From: Microseira sp003486305
GTDB lineage: Bacteria > Cyanobacteriota > Cyanobacteriia > Cyanobacteriales > Aerosakkonemataceae
DNA: 64,000 bases
NCBI GenBank assembly: GCA_031969655.1
Contig: DALYJX010000010.1
Coordinates: 5,926 to 69,925, forward strand
Direction of reading: 5' to 3'
Positions 34,480 through 42,429 of the stretch are shown piece after piece (position 1 is the stretch's first letter; each line of letters opens with the position of its first letter). The position numbers and the translations under genes are program-made. The notes below the pieces were generated by a model. The model ran no database searches and was not told the origin of the DNA. It worked only from the letters and a program-made list of their open reading frames with translations.

Positions 34480-36030
34480 TTAACCCTGCTTAGGTAAAAG
34501 GCGTCCGATGGTGCGGTTAGAGGGTTGGAAGGTGGCGTTAGCGACGCGCTGGATATCGGCGGGGGAGATATTGGCGATCGCATCCAACTGCTGAAACAGA
34601 TTTTTCCAAGATCCGGTTTTGACCTCGTATTCCAGCAATAACTCAGCCATACCCGAATTCGAGTTCAGACTTCGCAATAACCCTGCCCGCGCCTGAGTTT
34701 TCACCCGTTGCAACTCCTGCGGGGAAACGGGTTCGGTTTTGAGGCGGTCAATTTCTGCCCGCAGCGCCGTCGCTACTTCATCCACGCTATGCCCCGGTGC
34801 CGTTAAAGCATAAAACAACATCAAATTGGGATATTTATCTCCCGGATAACCGCTAAAACCTTGCGCCCCCAGCGCCAGTTGTTTTTCTACCACCAAAGAC
34901 TTGTACAAGCGAGACGTGCGCCCATCGCTGAGAATGCTGCCAATAAGTTCGTAAACCACATGATCTGGATGATTCATCGCCGGACGGTGGTATCCTTCCA
35001 AATACCAAGGCTGGGAAGGCAAGCTTAGGGTTACTTCCCTAGTTTCAGTTTGCTTAGGTTCTGGGGGGATTTGGTTGGTAGAAGCGGGTTTCGCTTGATA
35101 GCGACCAAAATAAATCTCAGCCAAACGTTTCACTTCGGCGGGTTTAACATCGCCCACCACAGCCATTGTTAACTTACTAGGGATGTAGTGAGTGTCGAAA
35201 AACTGCTGCACATCTTCCCGCGTCAAATTGCGGATATCTTCGTCATAGCCAATCACCGGACGCCGGTAGGGATGCACCTTGAAGGCGACATCGGAAAACG
35301 CTTCCATCATCTGACCGATGGGGGAATTATCCGTCCGCAAGCGTCGTTCTTCTAAAATGACTTGCTTCTCTTTATAAAACTCGCGAAACACCGGAAACAG
35401 AAATCTTTCCGATTCCAAAGACATCCACAGTTCTAACTTATTCGCGGGGAAACTGTAGAAATAACGAGTCGCATCGGTGGAAGTATTGGCATTGAGTCCC
35501 ACTCCCCCTGCCTGCTCTACAATTTGTCCTAGTTCGTTCTGCTTGACATAACTAGCGGCTTCGGCTTCGACTTTTTGAAATTCTGCCTGCAACTGGGCAA
35601 CTTCTGCTTGTTTACCCGTAGCTTTAGCCGCCCGAATTTGGGCGTCGAGTCGATCCAAACGATCTAGCAAAGGTTTTTCTGCCTCGTAATTTTTAGAACC
35701 GATGCGCGTAGTGCCTTTAAAAGCTAAATGTTCCAGAAAGTGAGCCACACCCGTTTTACCATCCGGTTCGTCAGCACCGCCTACATCGGCATAGGTGAGA
35801 AAAGAAACCACGGGGGCGCGGTGTTGTTCTAAGACAATAAACTTGATGCCGTTAGCTAGGCGAAACTCGGTTACCCGCTGCATTACCCGATCCAGATAAG
35901 GCTGAATCGATCCAGCAGGAGTGGATTTAAAATTTACCGTTGTCGGGATCTCGTTGCGGGCTAAGGCGGGCGTCGATATTAGTCCCCACCCCAACACAAC
36001 GGCAGATAGAAAGGCTATGAAGGTTCGCAT
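34480..36030 (-). CDS. M16-family zinc protease (catalytic subunit)
   Basis: The signal peptide is MRTFIAFLSAVVLGWGLISTPALA. The zinc motif is in GVAHFLEHLAFKGT (HxxEH near residue 95), with a downstream Glu in the expected helix region (ESERFLFPVF...EERR). A charged coiled-coil insert (DRLDRLDAQIRAAKATGK) lies between, about residues 130-165. The C-terminal domain carries DGRTSRLYKSLVVEKQLA. It precedes the inactive subunit gene by about 190 bp on the same strand, so the two are probably co-expressed as a heterodimer. At 516 residues it is slightly long for the family because of the insert. Confidence 0.93.
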   Translation of the reverse strand: MRTFIAFLSAVVLGWGLISTPALARNEIPTTVNFKSTPAGSIQPYLDRVMQRVTEFRLANGIKFIVLEQHRAPVVSFLTYADVGGADEPDGKTGVAHFLEHLAFKGTTRIGSKNYEAEKPLLDRLDRLDAQIRAAKATGKQAEVAQLQAEFQKVEAEAASYVKQNELGQIVEQAGGVGLNANTSTDATRYFYSFPANKLELWMSLESERFLFPVFREFYKEKQVILEERRLRTDNSPIGQMMEAFSDVAFKVHPYRRPVIGYDEDIRNLTREDVQQFFDTHYIPSKLTMAVVGDVKPAEVKRLAEIYFGRYQAKPASTNQIPPEPKQTETREVTLSLPSQPWYLEGYHRPAMNHPDHVVYELIGSILSDGRTSRLYKSLVVEKQLALGAQGFSGYPGDKYPNLMLFYALTAPGHSVDEVATALRAEIDRLKTEPVSPQELQRVKTQARAGLLRSLNSNSGMAELLLEYEVKTGSWKNLFQQLDAIANISPADIQRVANATFQPSNRTIGRLLPKQG

Positions 36031-36212
36031 TTGTTCATTGACACTCTGCGCTCTCGCATAGACGCAGATTTTAGAGAAGTATATAGCCTATATCCTTCAA
36101 TTATCCCTCAGGACTTTGCCTTAAATTTTGAGTTCGGTGGCTCCTTCTCTTATAGGAACGATATATTATCGGGTAGAACAACTGACAACTTCATCAATCT
36201 ATTAACGATCTA

Positions 36213-36753
36213 GTGAAGTACTCCAACCTGCTTCGCTGAGGTAGTTGCTTTACAAACTCATTGAAGTCAGTGACGGTCTTATTCGTCAGAGGCGTTTCCC
36301 GTCTCAACCGCCTATGCCACGTTAGGAATCTCCGAAGAGGTCGAGAACTAAATCTCGTGATGGTCTTACTGGGCGTCCACAGGCAGCAGCCCGCCTTCCG
36401 CAGGCAGTTAGATTGTCTTCGTACAACACAGTTTGGATTTACACTTATGCCAATGGGCTGCCAGTGACCGTGTTCTTTCCCCCTTTCTCACGCTAGTTAC
36501 CGAGGTTTCGCATCTATGTGCTACTGTGACCTTTTGTTTACAGCCGTGTGGGTGGGGCTGCGACCAGTACTACAATAGTATCAAAATAGTACTACTGTCA
36601 GCATGAAAGCACTAAATGTTCGTTTTTCCGATAAAGAACACGAGAACTTGAAAGAAACCAGTCAGCGCTTAGAGCGTTCGATCAACGATCTAGTTCGTGA
36701 AGCCGTCAGAGAGTATTTACTAAAATTAGGGGCATCGAACCCCGAATTTTAGT
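36213..36753 (+). mobile_element. Non-autonomous IS200/IS605-like element 1 (conserved non-coding segment plus RHH gene)
   Basis: From GTGAAGTACTCCAACCTGC (36214) a 390-base non-coding stretch leads to a small ribbon-helix-helix gene, ending in the hairpin ACTAAAATT(A)GGGG / CCCC(G)AATTTTAGT (36719-36753). The non-coding part shares ordered blocks with the element at 37845-38491: ATGCCACGTT, GATGGTCTTACT, GCCCGCCTTCCGCAGGCAG, CTCACGCTAGTT and TTTACAGCCGTGTGGGTGGG. No transposase is present. The strand given is that of the RHH gene. Confidence 0.55.
36603..36752 (+). CDS. Small ribbon-helix-helix (CopG/Arc-like) protein, 49 aa
   Basis: MKALNVRFSDKEHENLKETS followed by a helix SINDLVREAVREYLLKLG shows the beta-strand, helix, helix layout of ribbon-helix-helix DNA-binding proteins, such as antitoxins or small repressors. 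The upstream sequence has the inverted repeat AGTACTAC...AATAGTACTAC at 36567-36596, a good candidate for its own operator. No toxin gene follows; the stop codon lies in a terminator-like hairpin. It occupies the same place in its element as the RHH gene at 37925-38104 but is a different RHH type. Confidence 0.7.
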   Translation: MKALNVRFSDKEHENLKETSQRLERSINDLVREAVREYLLKLGASNPEF

Positions 36754-36888
36754 CTTGATCCATCCCCGCCCCATAGGCGAGCAGTGAATTTCGTGAATTT
36801 TGTTAAGGATAGGCGGAGTAACCACTTACTCCTAAGAAAATAAAGCTACCAGCTTTTGCTGCGATCGGCTCTATCAACGTGGTTATTT

Positions 36889-37503
36889 ATGGGACTTTTG
36901 AAACGGCCTCCATTGTCAGAAGACGCTACGCGCACCCGCATTATCAAGGCAGCCCAACGATTGTTTGCCCGCCAAGGTTTTGACGGCACGACGACTCGCG
37001 ATTTGGCGATCGCAGCTGGGGTGGCAGAAGGTACTTTGTTTCGCCACTTCGCCAATAAAAAGGCGATTTTGATTGAGGTAGCGACTCTCGGATGGGTAGA
37101 AATTCTCACGGATTTGCTCACGGAACTCAGCGAAATGGGCAGTTACGAGGCGGTGGGGCAAGTGATGCGGCGGCGGATGTTCAATTTACAAGAGAATGCG
37201 GATTTGATGCGCGTTTGTTTTATGGAGGCGCAGTTTCACCCGGATCTGCGCGATCGCGTCCAAACCGAAGTGATTGCTAAAATGACCGATGTCGCCGAAG
37301 CTTTCTTTGAAACGGCGATGGATAAAGGCATTTATCGGCGGATGAATCCCAAAATCGTCGCCCAGGTATTTGTGGGGATGTTTGCGATCGCTGGTTTCAG
37401 TCACAATACCATCATGGCACCGGGGGCTTCCCCCCAAGACATCAAGGAAATGGCTGAAGGCATCTCTGATATTTTCCTGCGGGGAGTTTTGGCTAAAGGT
37501 TAA
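36889..37503 (+). CDS. TetR-family transcriptional regulator
   Basis: The N-terminal helix-turn-helix reads TRTRIIKAAQRLFARQGFDG and TTTRDLAIAAGVAEGTLFRHF (about residues 10-55), a textbook TetR domain. The C-terminal ligand domain (about 70-204) is helical and ends with GISDIFLRGVLAKG. The ATG at 36889 is chosen over a TTG at 36856. No efflux or other target gene is adjacent; its neighbours are IS relics, so its regulon cannot be inferred. It is followed directly by heptamer repeats. Confidence 0.92.
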   Translation: MGLLKRPPLSEDATRTRIIKAAQRLFARQGFDGTTTRDLAIAAGVAEGTLFRHFANKKAILIEVATLGWVEILTDLLTELSEMGSYEAVGQVMRRRMFNLQENADLMRVCFMEAQFHPDLRDRVQTEVIAKMTDVAEAFFETAMDKGIYRRMNPKIVAQVFVGMFAIAGFSHNTIMAPGASPQDIKEMAEGISDIFLRGVLAKG

Positions 37504-37566
37504 TGGCTAATGGCTAATTGCTAATAGCCAGAAAAAGACAATTAGCCATTAGCCATTAGCGATTAG
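37500..37566. repeat. GCTAATG heptamer repeats in inverted orientation
   Basis: GGCTAATGGCTAATTGCTAAT and its complement ATTAGCCATTAGC face each other between the convergent TetR and DUF4332 genes. The right block encodes the last residues (LIANG) of the DUF4332 protein. Confidence 0.85.
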
Positions 37567-37851
37567 CATTTGGGCTTGTTTTATCCACCCTTGTACCTCT
37601 TCCACAGAAGGACACAAGTCTTTACGCTGCATCGTGGCTACGTGCAAGCGCAAAATTTGTTGGTGCAATCTGCGAACCGGAGTTTGCGCCAGTTGACTAA
37701 CCGAGGCCATCCCCGCGTGCAATAATAGCCCACAGTATTGACAATTGACGCTGGGTATGCTATATAATTCTGCCATTGCCACCCACTTACTGACGTGGTG
37801 GGCGTGAACCTGCAATCGACTGGCGAGTGCTTGCTTAGCTTGCTCCGACAT
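37549..37851 (-). pseudogene. DUF4332 (helix-hairpin-helix) protein, 5' part probably lost
   Basis: The 100 residues contain a DUF4332-type core (LYSIPSVNCQYCGLLLHAG, TPVRRLHQQILRL, VEEVQGWIKQAQ), expected to fold as tandem helix-hairpin-helix motifs. Family members are usually longer, with a first HhH repeat before this core. Here the reading frame begins at an ATG inside the terminal hairpin of the IS-like element (37845-37896), so the first codons (MSE) come from the element. I infer that the insertion removed the N-terminal repeat. Whether the shortened gene is still expressed is unclear. Confidence 0.55.
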
Positions 37852-38491
37852 TCATCCCACGACTCACCCGATAGGGGAGCGTGGGATGAATGTCGGGGCA
37901 ACGACGAATTGACCCCCGACCAATTCAATCCGCAGGATTGACAGGTCGAGGGGTCGATGAGGAGTCGCCAGCATTAGGGTTTGGCAACCTATCAATCCAA
38001 TCTTCAATCAGCTGCGTGATTGTCTTTTCCTTCTTGTCCGCATAATTTCTCAGCTTTTCGTGCCTTTTGGCAGATATACGAATATGTAGGTCTTTTTCCT
38101 TCATAGTCATGTACACAACGCGAACATAACCATGTTAATATGTAGATGGTCATAGACCCACCCACACGGCTGTAAACAACAGGTATCAGTAGCGGTACGA
38201 CGCTTACCAAAGCAACTAGCGTGAGTAAAGGGAAACGAGATTTACCGCTGGAAAGCAAAAGCACACTCCATGTATTTCTCTTTCGTCAAACAATTTAACT
38301 GCCTGCGGAAGGCGGGCGGCTGCCTGGGTTCCAGCACTGACTGGATAAAGGTCGCAAGACCAGAGATGCCAAGTAAGACCATTATCGGGCCCGTGTCCCG
38401 AATACCCTTGCGGTATACCCAACGTGGCATTGGCAAGTGAGACAGGAAGCCTACACTGTACCGAAGGGAGCGTGTAGGTACTTCACAAGAC
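37845..38491 (-). mobile_element. Non-autonomous IS200/IS605-like element 2 (conserved non-coding segment plus RHH gene)
   Basis: Read on the minus strand it opens with GTGAAGTACCTACAC / GTGTAGGCTTCC (a hairpin), continues with about 330 non-coding bases sharing ordered blocks with element 1, then the RHH gene, and ends with a long hairpin (CCGACATTCATCCCAC / GTGGGATGAATGTCGG, 37845-37896). The opening hairpin closely resembles the end of the tnpB relic at 40034-40080. No transposase or tnpB remains. The non-coding part might be a structured RNA; the strand is uncertain. Confidence 0.55.
37925..38104 (-). CDS. Small ribbon-helix-helix protein, 59 aa
   Basis: MKEKDLHIRISAKRHEKLRN followed by YADKKEKTITQLIEDWID is a classical RHH pattern, with strand HIRIS and helices KRHEKLRNYA and TITQLIEDWI. 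It ends with a Pro/Ser-rich tail. I chose the ATG at 38104; an ATG at 38110 and a GTG at 38116 are alternatives. Similar small RHH genes accompany tnpB-type elements in cyanobacteria, as I recall, but tnpB is missing here. Its job may be to control the element, or it may be a leftover passenger. Confidence 0.7.
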   Translation of the reverse strand: MKEKDLHIRISAKRHEKLRNYADKKEKTITQLIEDWIDRLPNPNAGDSSSTPRPVNPAD

Positions 38492-38576
38492 ATACCTGCT
38501 TATTCGCGTTATTTGATTCTTCTGATATCCTGTCAGGAGGTGATATCTTTCGCTTAATAAAATCTTACGCTCACAA

Positions 38577-40034
38577 ATGATGCTGACCCAGAGCGACCGT
38601 CTGACAGACACAATACTCTTTGGCAAAAGCTTGCGCTGGAGTGACCTCCCAGAGAACACGATTCCCCGCACCTCCCTGGCAGATACTCTCCGCAAGCGGC
38701 GGCAGCGACTGGCTAAGCTGGTTAATTTTCCAGTCATGCTGTGGTCGGGATGTCGCCCCTCGCGCAATTATCCCGACAACCGCTTTCCGTTTCGGGCTAG
38801 CAGTCACTTTTTATACTTCGCTGGCCTTCCTTTAGAAAATGCTGCCGTGCGCTTGGAAGCGGGCAGGTTAGAGTTGTTCATGGATGAGCCAAGTCAAGAT
38901 GACGCGCTCTGGCATGGAGAAAAGCCTACACGAGATGAGGTGGGTCAGCTAATTGGGGCAAATGTAGCTTACCCGATGAGCGATTTGTGGACGCGCGCTT
39001 ATGGATGCGCCACAATTCCAGTCCAAGATGTCATCGTACAGCAACAACAGTCGAATCTGTTCAACCGCTGGTTGTTTTCGGCAAAGCATCTGAGTTGGAT
39101 CGATTGGGAATTAGCTTATGCGATTGTCAAGTTGCGACTGTGCCACGATGAAGGAGCGATCGCAGAAATTCGCAAAGCCATAGCGACGACGATAGAAGCC
39201 CATAAAGCGGGAATGTCTGCATCCCCAGGCGCTAAAACCGAAGCCGAGATCCGGGCGGCAATGGAGCGCGTCATCATCGCAAATAACATGACAACGGCGT
39301 ATTCCAGCATCGTCACGGTTCAGGGCGAAGTCCTCCACAACGAACACTATTCTAACTCAGTCCATCACGGCGAATTGCTGCTGGCTGATGTAGGTGCTGA
39401 AACGCCGATGGGATGGGCATCTGATGTCACCCGCACTTGGCCTGTTTCTGGCTGGTTTTCTCCTTCTCAACGCCAAATTTACGAGGTTGTACTGGCGGCG
39501 CACGATGCAGCGATCGCTCAAATCCGCCCCGGCGTAGAATATCAAGACATTCACATGAGAGCCGCGACTGTCTTAACGGAAGGATTGGTGAATTTAGGTA
39601 TCCTCAAAGGTGAGGTGGAAGAGTTGGTGGAAACAGACGCCCACGCGATGTTCTTCCCCCACGGCATCGGACATATTTTGGGATTGGATGTCCACGATAT
39701 GGAAGATTTGGGAGATTTGGCAGGGTATGAGATGGGGAGGACTAGGAGCGATCGCTTTGGTTTAAAATACCTCCGTTTAGACCGCCCCTTAAAAGCAGGA
39801 ATGATAGTCACCATTGAACCCGGTTTCTATCAAGTTCCGGCAATTTTAAACTACCCAGATCGACGTGCCAAATATCAAGATGTGGTCAATTGGGAGCGTT
39901 TAGAACAATTTAGCGACGTGCGCGGAATTCGCATCGAAGATGACATTCTAGTCACAGAATCCGGGTGCGAAGTATTAACCGCAGCACTGCCAACCGATCC
40001 ATCCACCATCGAGCGCATGGTTAGAGGTTGGTAA
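38577..40034 (+). CDS. pepP: Xaa-Pro aminopeptidase (aminopeptidase P, M24B)
   Basis: A cytoplasmic metallo-aminopeptidase releasing N-terminal residues before proline. The AMP_N domain (about 25-170, FPFRASSHFLYFAGLP) precedes the M24 domain with all five metal ligands visible: Asp in LLADVGAE, Asp in WASDVTRTW, His in HGIGHILGLDVHD, Glu in VTIEPGFY and Glu in IRIEDDIL. At 485 residues it has the usual length of long AMP_N-containing members. Two ATGs in tandem (38577 and 38580) open the frame. Its stop codon lies at the edge of the tnpB relic's terminal hairpin, and an oppositely oriented hairpin end of the same kind lies about 90 bp upstream. Confidence 0.93.
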   Translation: MMLTQSDRLTDTILFGKSLRWSDLPENTIPRTSLADTLRKRRQRLAKLVNFPVMLWSGCRPSRNYPDNRFPFRASSHFLYFAGLPLENAAVRLEAGRLELFMDEPSQDDALWHGEKPTRDEVGQLIGANVAYPMSDLWTRAYGCATIPVQDVIVQQQQSNLFNRWLFSAKHLSWIDWELAYAIVKLRLCHDEGAIAEIRKAIATTIEAHKAGMSASPGAKTEAEIRAAMERVIIANNMTTAYSSIVTVQGEVLHNEHYSNSVHHGELLLADVGAETPMGWASDVTRTWPVSGWFSPSQRQIYEVVLAAHDAAIAQIRPGVEYQDIHMRAATVLTEGLVNLGILKGEVEELVETDAHAMFFPHGIGHILGLDVHDMEDLGDLAGYEMGRTRSDRFGLKYLRLDRPLKAGMIVTIEPGFYQVPAILNYPDRRAKYQDVVNWERLEQFSDVRGIRIEDDILVTESGCEVLTAALPTDPSTIERMVRGW

Positions 40035-40064
40035 AGTACCTACACTGCCCTAACGGGTCTGCCA

Positions 40065-40490
40065 TCAGGGTAGGTGTAGGCTTCCCAACTCATTGGGAAT
40101 TGCCTCGGTCTTCGTCGATTTTTTACGTTCAGGAAACTTCGGTCTTACATCCCCTCGTTGAGCAGAAGCGCTAGTTCCTAACGGCAAAAGTCGCAATCCT
40201 TCATTTCTAATATTAATTGCCACATTTATGTCTCTGTCATGTAACTTAAGACAGTGCGGACAATCTACAAACCTTACGCCCAATGAATCATACCCATTTT
40301 GTAGCATTGGGATTGGTAGTAGAGTCTCACTACAAAGCTGAGAAGACGGGAAGAAGCGATCTACCTCTTGATAGACGTGTCCAAATCTCTGGGCTTTGTA
40401 TTTAAGCATGGTTAAAAATCTCCCCCATCCTTGGTCACTTATCGATTTCGCCAAAGCCAAATTAGGGTTTTTACTCCCATCCCTCTAGAA
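40065..40490 (-). pseudogene. tnpB relic, C-terminal part
   Basis: On the minus strand: KNPNLALAKSISDQGWGRF, KYKAQRFGHVYQEVDRFFPSS, then DCPHCLKLHDRDINVAINIRNEG, the end of the OrfB/TnpB zinc finger and RuvC region. The first zinc-finger Cys pair is broken (SSQLCSETL where SxxCxxC is expected). The end (GTSASAQRGDVRP and ELGSLHLP) is typical for TnpB. Downstream (40034-40080) lies the element-end hairpin CCTACACTGCCCT / AGGGTAGGTGTAGG. The upstream continuation lies at 41848-41956, separated by an IS630 and about 170 bp. The gene is dead. Confidence 0.8.
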
Positions 40491-40660
40491 GATTATCTAC
40501 TTCTTCTTTTCTGTTCCTTTGTGTTCTACTCTTCCAGAAGCCGAAGAAAGCGTCTATCGCGTCTAATTCGCTACCCTTGAATCGCTAAGCGCATCCGCTT
40601 TTCTTCGCTGCCGCTAACGCGGTTCATTCAATACAAATTCTTCCGGTGGAAAGGGAGTAA
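40491..40660. other. 170-bp segment of unknown origin between tnpB relic and IS630
   Basis: It lies where tnpB should be continuous. On the minus strand one frame reads RFKGSELDAIDAFFGFWKSR and on to NLLEGWE before a stop, which looks protein-like, but I cannot assign it. Confidence 0.4.
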
Positions 40661-40662
40661 TA

Positions 40663-41843
40663 TCAAGTCCGGTTGCACCGGACTTGTATAGTGGGGGTGT
40701 AGTAGATCGATAGTGCGATCGCACAGTTATGGGCAAGCGTCTGGTCATCGAACCACATCTTTCAGTAGAAGAACTAGAGATGCGTTACCGTCGCGCATCT
40801 AACCCCATAGAGCGGACTCGGTACCAAATTATCTGGCTGAAAGCCCTCGGATTTGGTACCGAAGAGGTGGTTTCAGTGACAGGTTACTACCGAGATCGAA
40901 TACGTAGAATTGCCCGTCGTTATAACCTTGAAGGCCCACAGGGATTAATAGATCGCCGCCGTGTTCATTGTGGTCGAGAGCCAATATTGTCAGACATTGA
41001 GCAAGCATACTTAGGGCAAGCACTTTCGGGATTGGCTCCAGATGGCGGATTGTGGAATGGGCGTAAAGTAGCTGATTGGATGGCGCAATTAAAGGGACAA
41101 CCTGTTCATCGGCAGCGCGGATGGGAGTGTTTGCGACAGATGAATTTCAGACAACGGATACCCCGACCACAGCATGACGCAGCCGATCTGGATCGACAAC
41201 AAGCATGGAAAAAAAACTAGATCGGGAACGAAAGCGACTACAGGCCAATTATCCGGCAGCTGAGGTAGAAGTTTGGGCAATGGATGAACATCGATTGGGA
41301 CTCTCTCCCAGTACAGCGCCGTGTTTGGGTGCAACTTTCTTGAACAGCCAACCGCCGCAGTTAACTGGCGTTACCAATGGTTATGGCTCTATGGCTTTGT
41401 TCATCCTGAATCTGGAGAAACTTATTGGTGGATTTTGCCCAAGGTCAATATAGAGCTATTCAACCGCGTTCTAGCAGATGCAAGCGCAACATTTTGGTGT
41501 AGGCCAAAACAAGCGAATTATTTTGGCTCTCGACCAAGCGGGTTGGCACATCAGCGACCAAGTACAAATCCCTGAAGGAATTCACTTGGTATTTATCCCT
41601 TCCCACTCGCCAGAATTACAACCAGCCGAGCGTTTGTGGCCTCTAACCAATGAACCCATTGCTAATCGCTCATTTAAGTCTTTGGATGAGCTAGAAGAAT
41701 TGTTATTTCATCGCTGTCGTAACTTGCTCAGTCAGCAAGACTTGATTTCCCATTTAACTTTCTTTCATTGGTGGCCAAGAACTATTGGTGCTACGGGTTG
41801 CGATCGCAAGCCCACTATACAAGTCCGGTGCAACCGGACTTGA
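40663..41843 (+). mobile_element. IS630-family insertion sequence with perfect long inverted ends
   Basis: The left end TCAAGTCCGGTTGCACCGG, continuing ACTTGTATAGTGGG, is the exact inverse complement of the right end, giving arms of at least 33 bp. TA dinucleotides flank both ends (40661-40662 and 41844-41845), the target duplication expected of IS630/Tc1 elements. The arms themselves are palindromic (AAGTCCGG / CCGGACTT). Length is about 1.18 kb. It is inserted inside a tnpB gene. Confidence 0.9.
40729..41843 (+). pseudogene. IS630 transposase, broken by frameshifts
   Basis: The first frame (40729-41220, 163 aa) is a helix-turn-helix domain (SVTGYYRDRIRRIARRYNLEG). It runs into GGAAAAAAAACTAG, an eight-A slippery run where a -1 shift joins the catalytic part (KKLDRERKRLQANYPA). 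Catalytic residues lie in AMDEHRLGL (first Asp), LALDQAGWH (second Asp) and LQPAERLW (Glu). Two more shifts near 41300-41340 and about 41480 break the frame in the DDE domain. The A-run may be programmed frameshifting, as known for several IS630 elements; the later shifts make the copy inactive. Confidence 0.88.
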
Positions 41844-41847
41844 TATA

Positions 41848-41956
41848 ACCATGTTTTTTACTGCCAAGCTTTCTACACAAATTACTTGGTTTTCGTATGC
41901 TCGGACAGCGAGATAGCTTGTGTAATCTGATGATTTATCACCTGATTCGTGACAGC
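41848..41956 (-). pseudogene. tnpB relic, central part
   Basis: Directly next to the IS630 right end, the minus strand reads TSYLAVRAYENQVICVESLAVKNMV. This is the TnpB segment containing the second RuvC acidic residue (VESL). It continues conceptually into KNPNLALAKS at 40485, proving that IS630 sits inside tnpB. A stop precedes it at 41957. Confidence 0.7.
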
Positions 41957-42037
41957 TTAAGAAAGTAGAACTTTTGTCAACGAGTAAAAATGCTTAATTT
42001 AACTCGGCTGCTCAGGAGAATCTCTTCTGGTCGGGAA

Positions 42038-42075
42038 GAGGGAAAATGCAATCACTGATTGCATTTTCCCTCTTT
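42038..42075. terminator. Strong hairpin with T-rich tail
   Basis: GAGGGAAAATGCAATCA pairs perfectly with TGATTGCATTTTCCCTC, followed by TTTATAT. It is bidirectional in form. Its gene is not evident; it may mark an element end or a small RNA in 41957-42037. Confidence 0.55.
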
Positions 42076-42162
42076 ATATGATGCTAGTTCTCACGCGATC
42101 TAACGAATCGCTTGATTAATTTGCTATAATAAATAAAATAGTTCCACTAATTCAAAAATATA

Positions 42163-42429
42163 TGTCAGGGTTCTCTCGTTGAGCGGCAAGCCCATGCCTA
42201 GAAGGCAGGGGCTTGCTGGTTGACTCACCTGACCAGACTACACGTTTAAGGCAAGAGTTAAAAGACCCACTTCAGGATGCTTGCTAGTTCTGAACTCTGG
42301 AACCGAACGATTAAACAGGCTTACGGAGAATAAACCAGTGTCGTTTGGATAGTTACCGACCTTAAACATTGTCGTTCGCGCAGCGTGCCGGAGGCATTAG
42401 CAAACATTACCTGTAAAAAGGATGCAGCA
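42163..42429 (+). ncRNA. Probable omegaRNA (HEARO-like) of iscB
   Basis: The 267 bases directly upstream of iscB, in the same direction, have no open frame. They contain a strong hairpin GCAAGCCC-A-TGCC / GGCA-GGGGCTTGC (42185-42216) and several smaller stems. IscB proteins use an RNA encoded just upstream, with the guide at its 5' end taken from DNA flanking the element. Here the guide would correspond to the sequence ending near 42162. Position and family context are the basis; the fold has not been computed. Confidence 0.6.
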
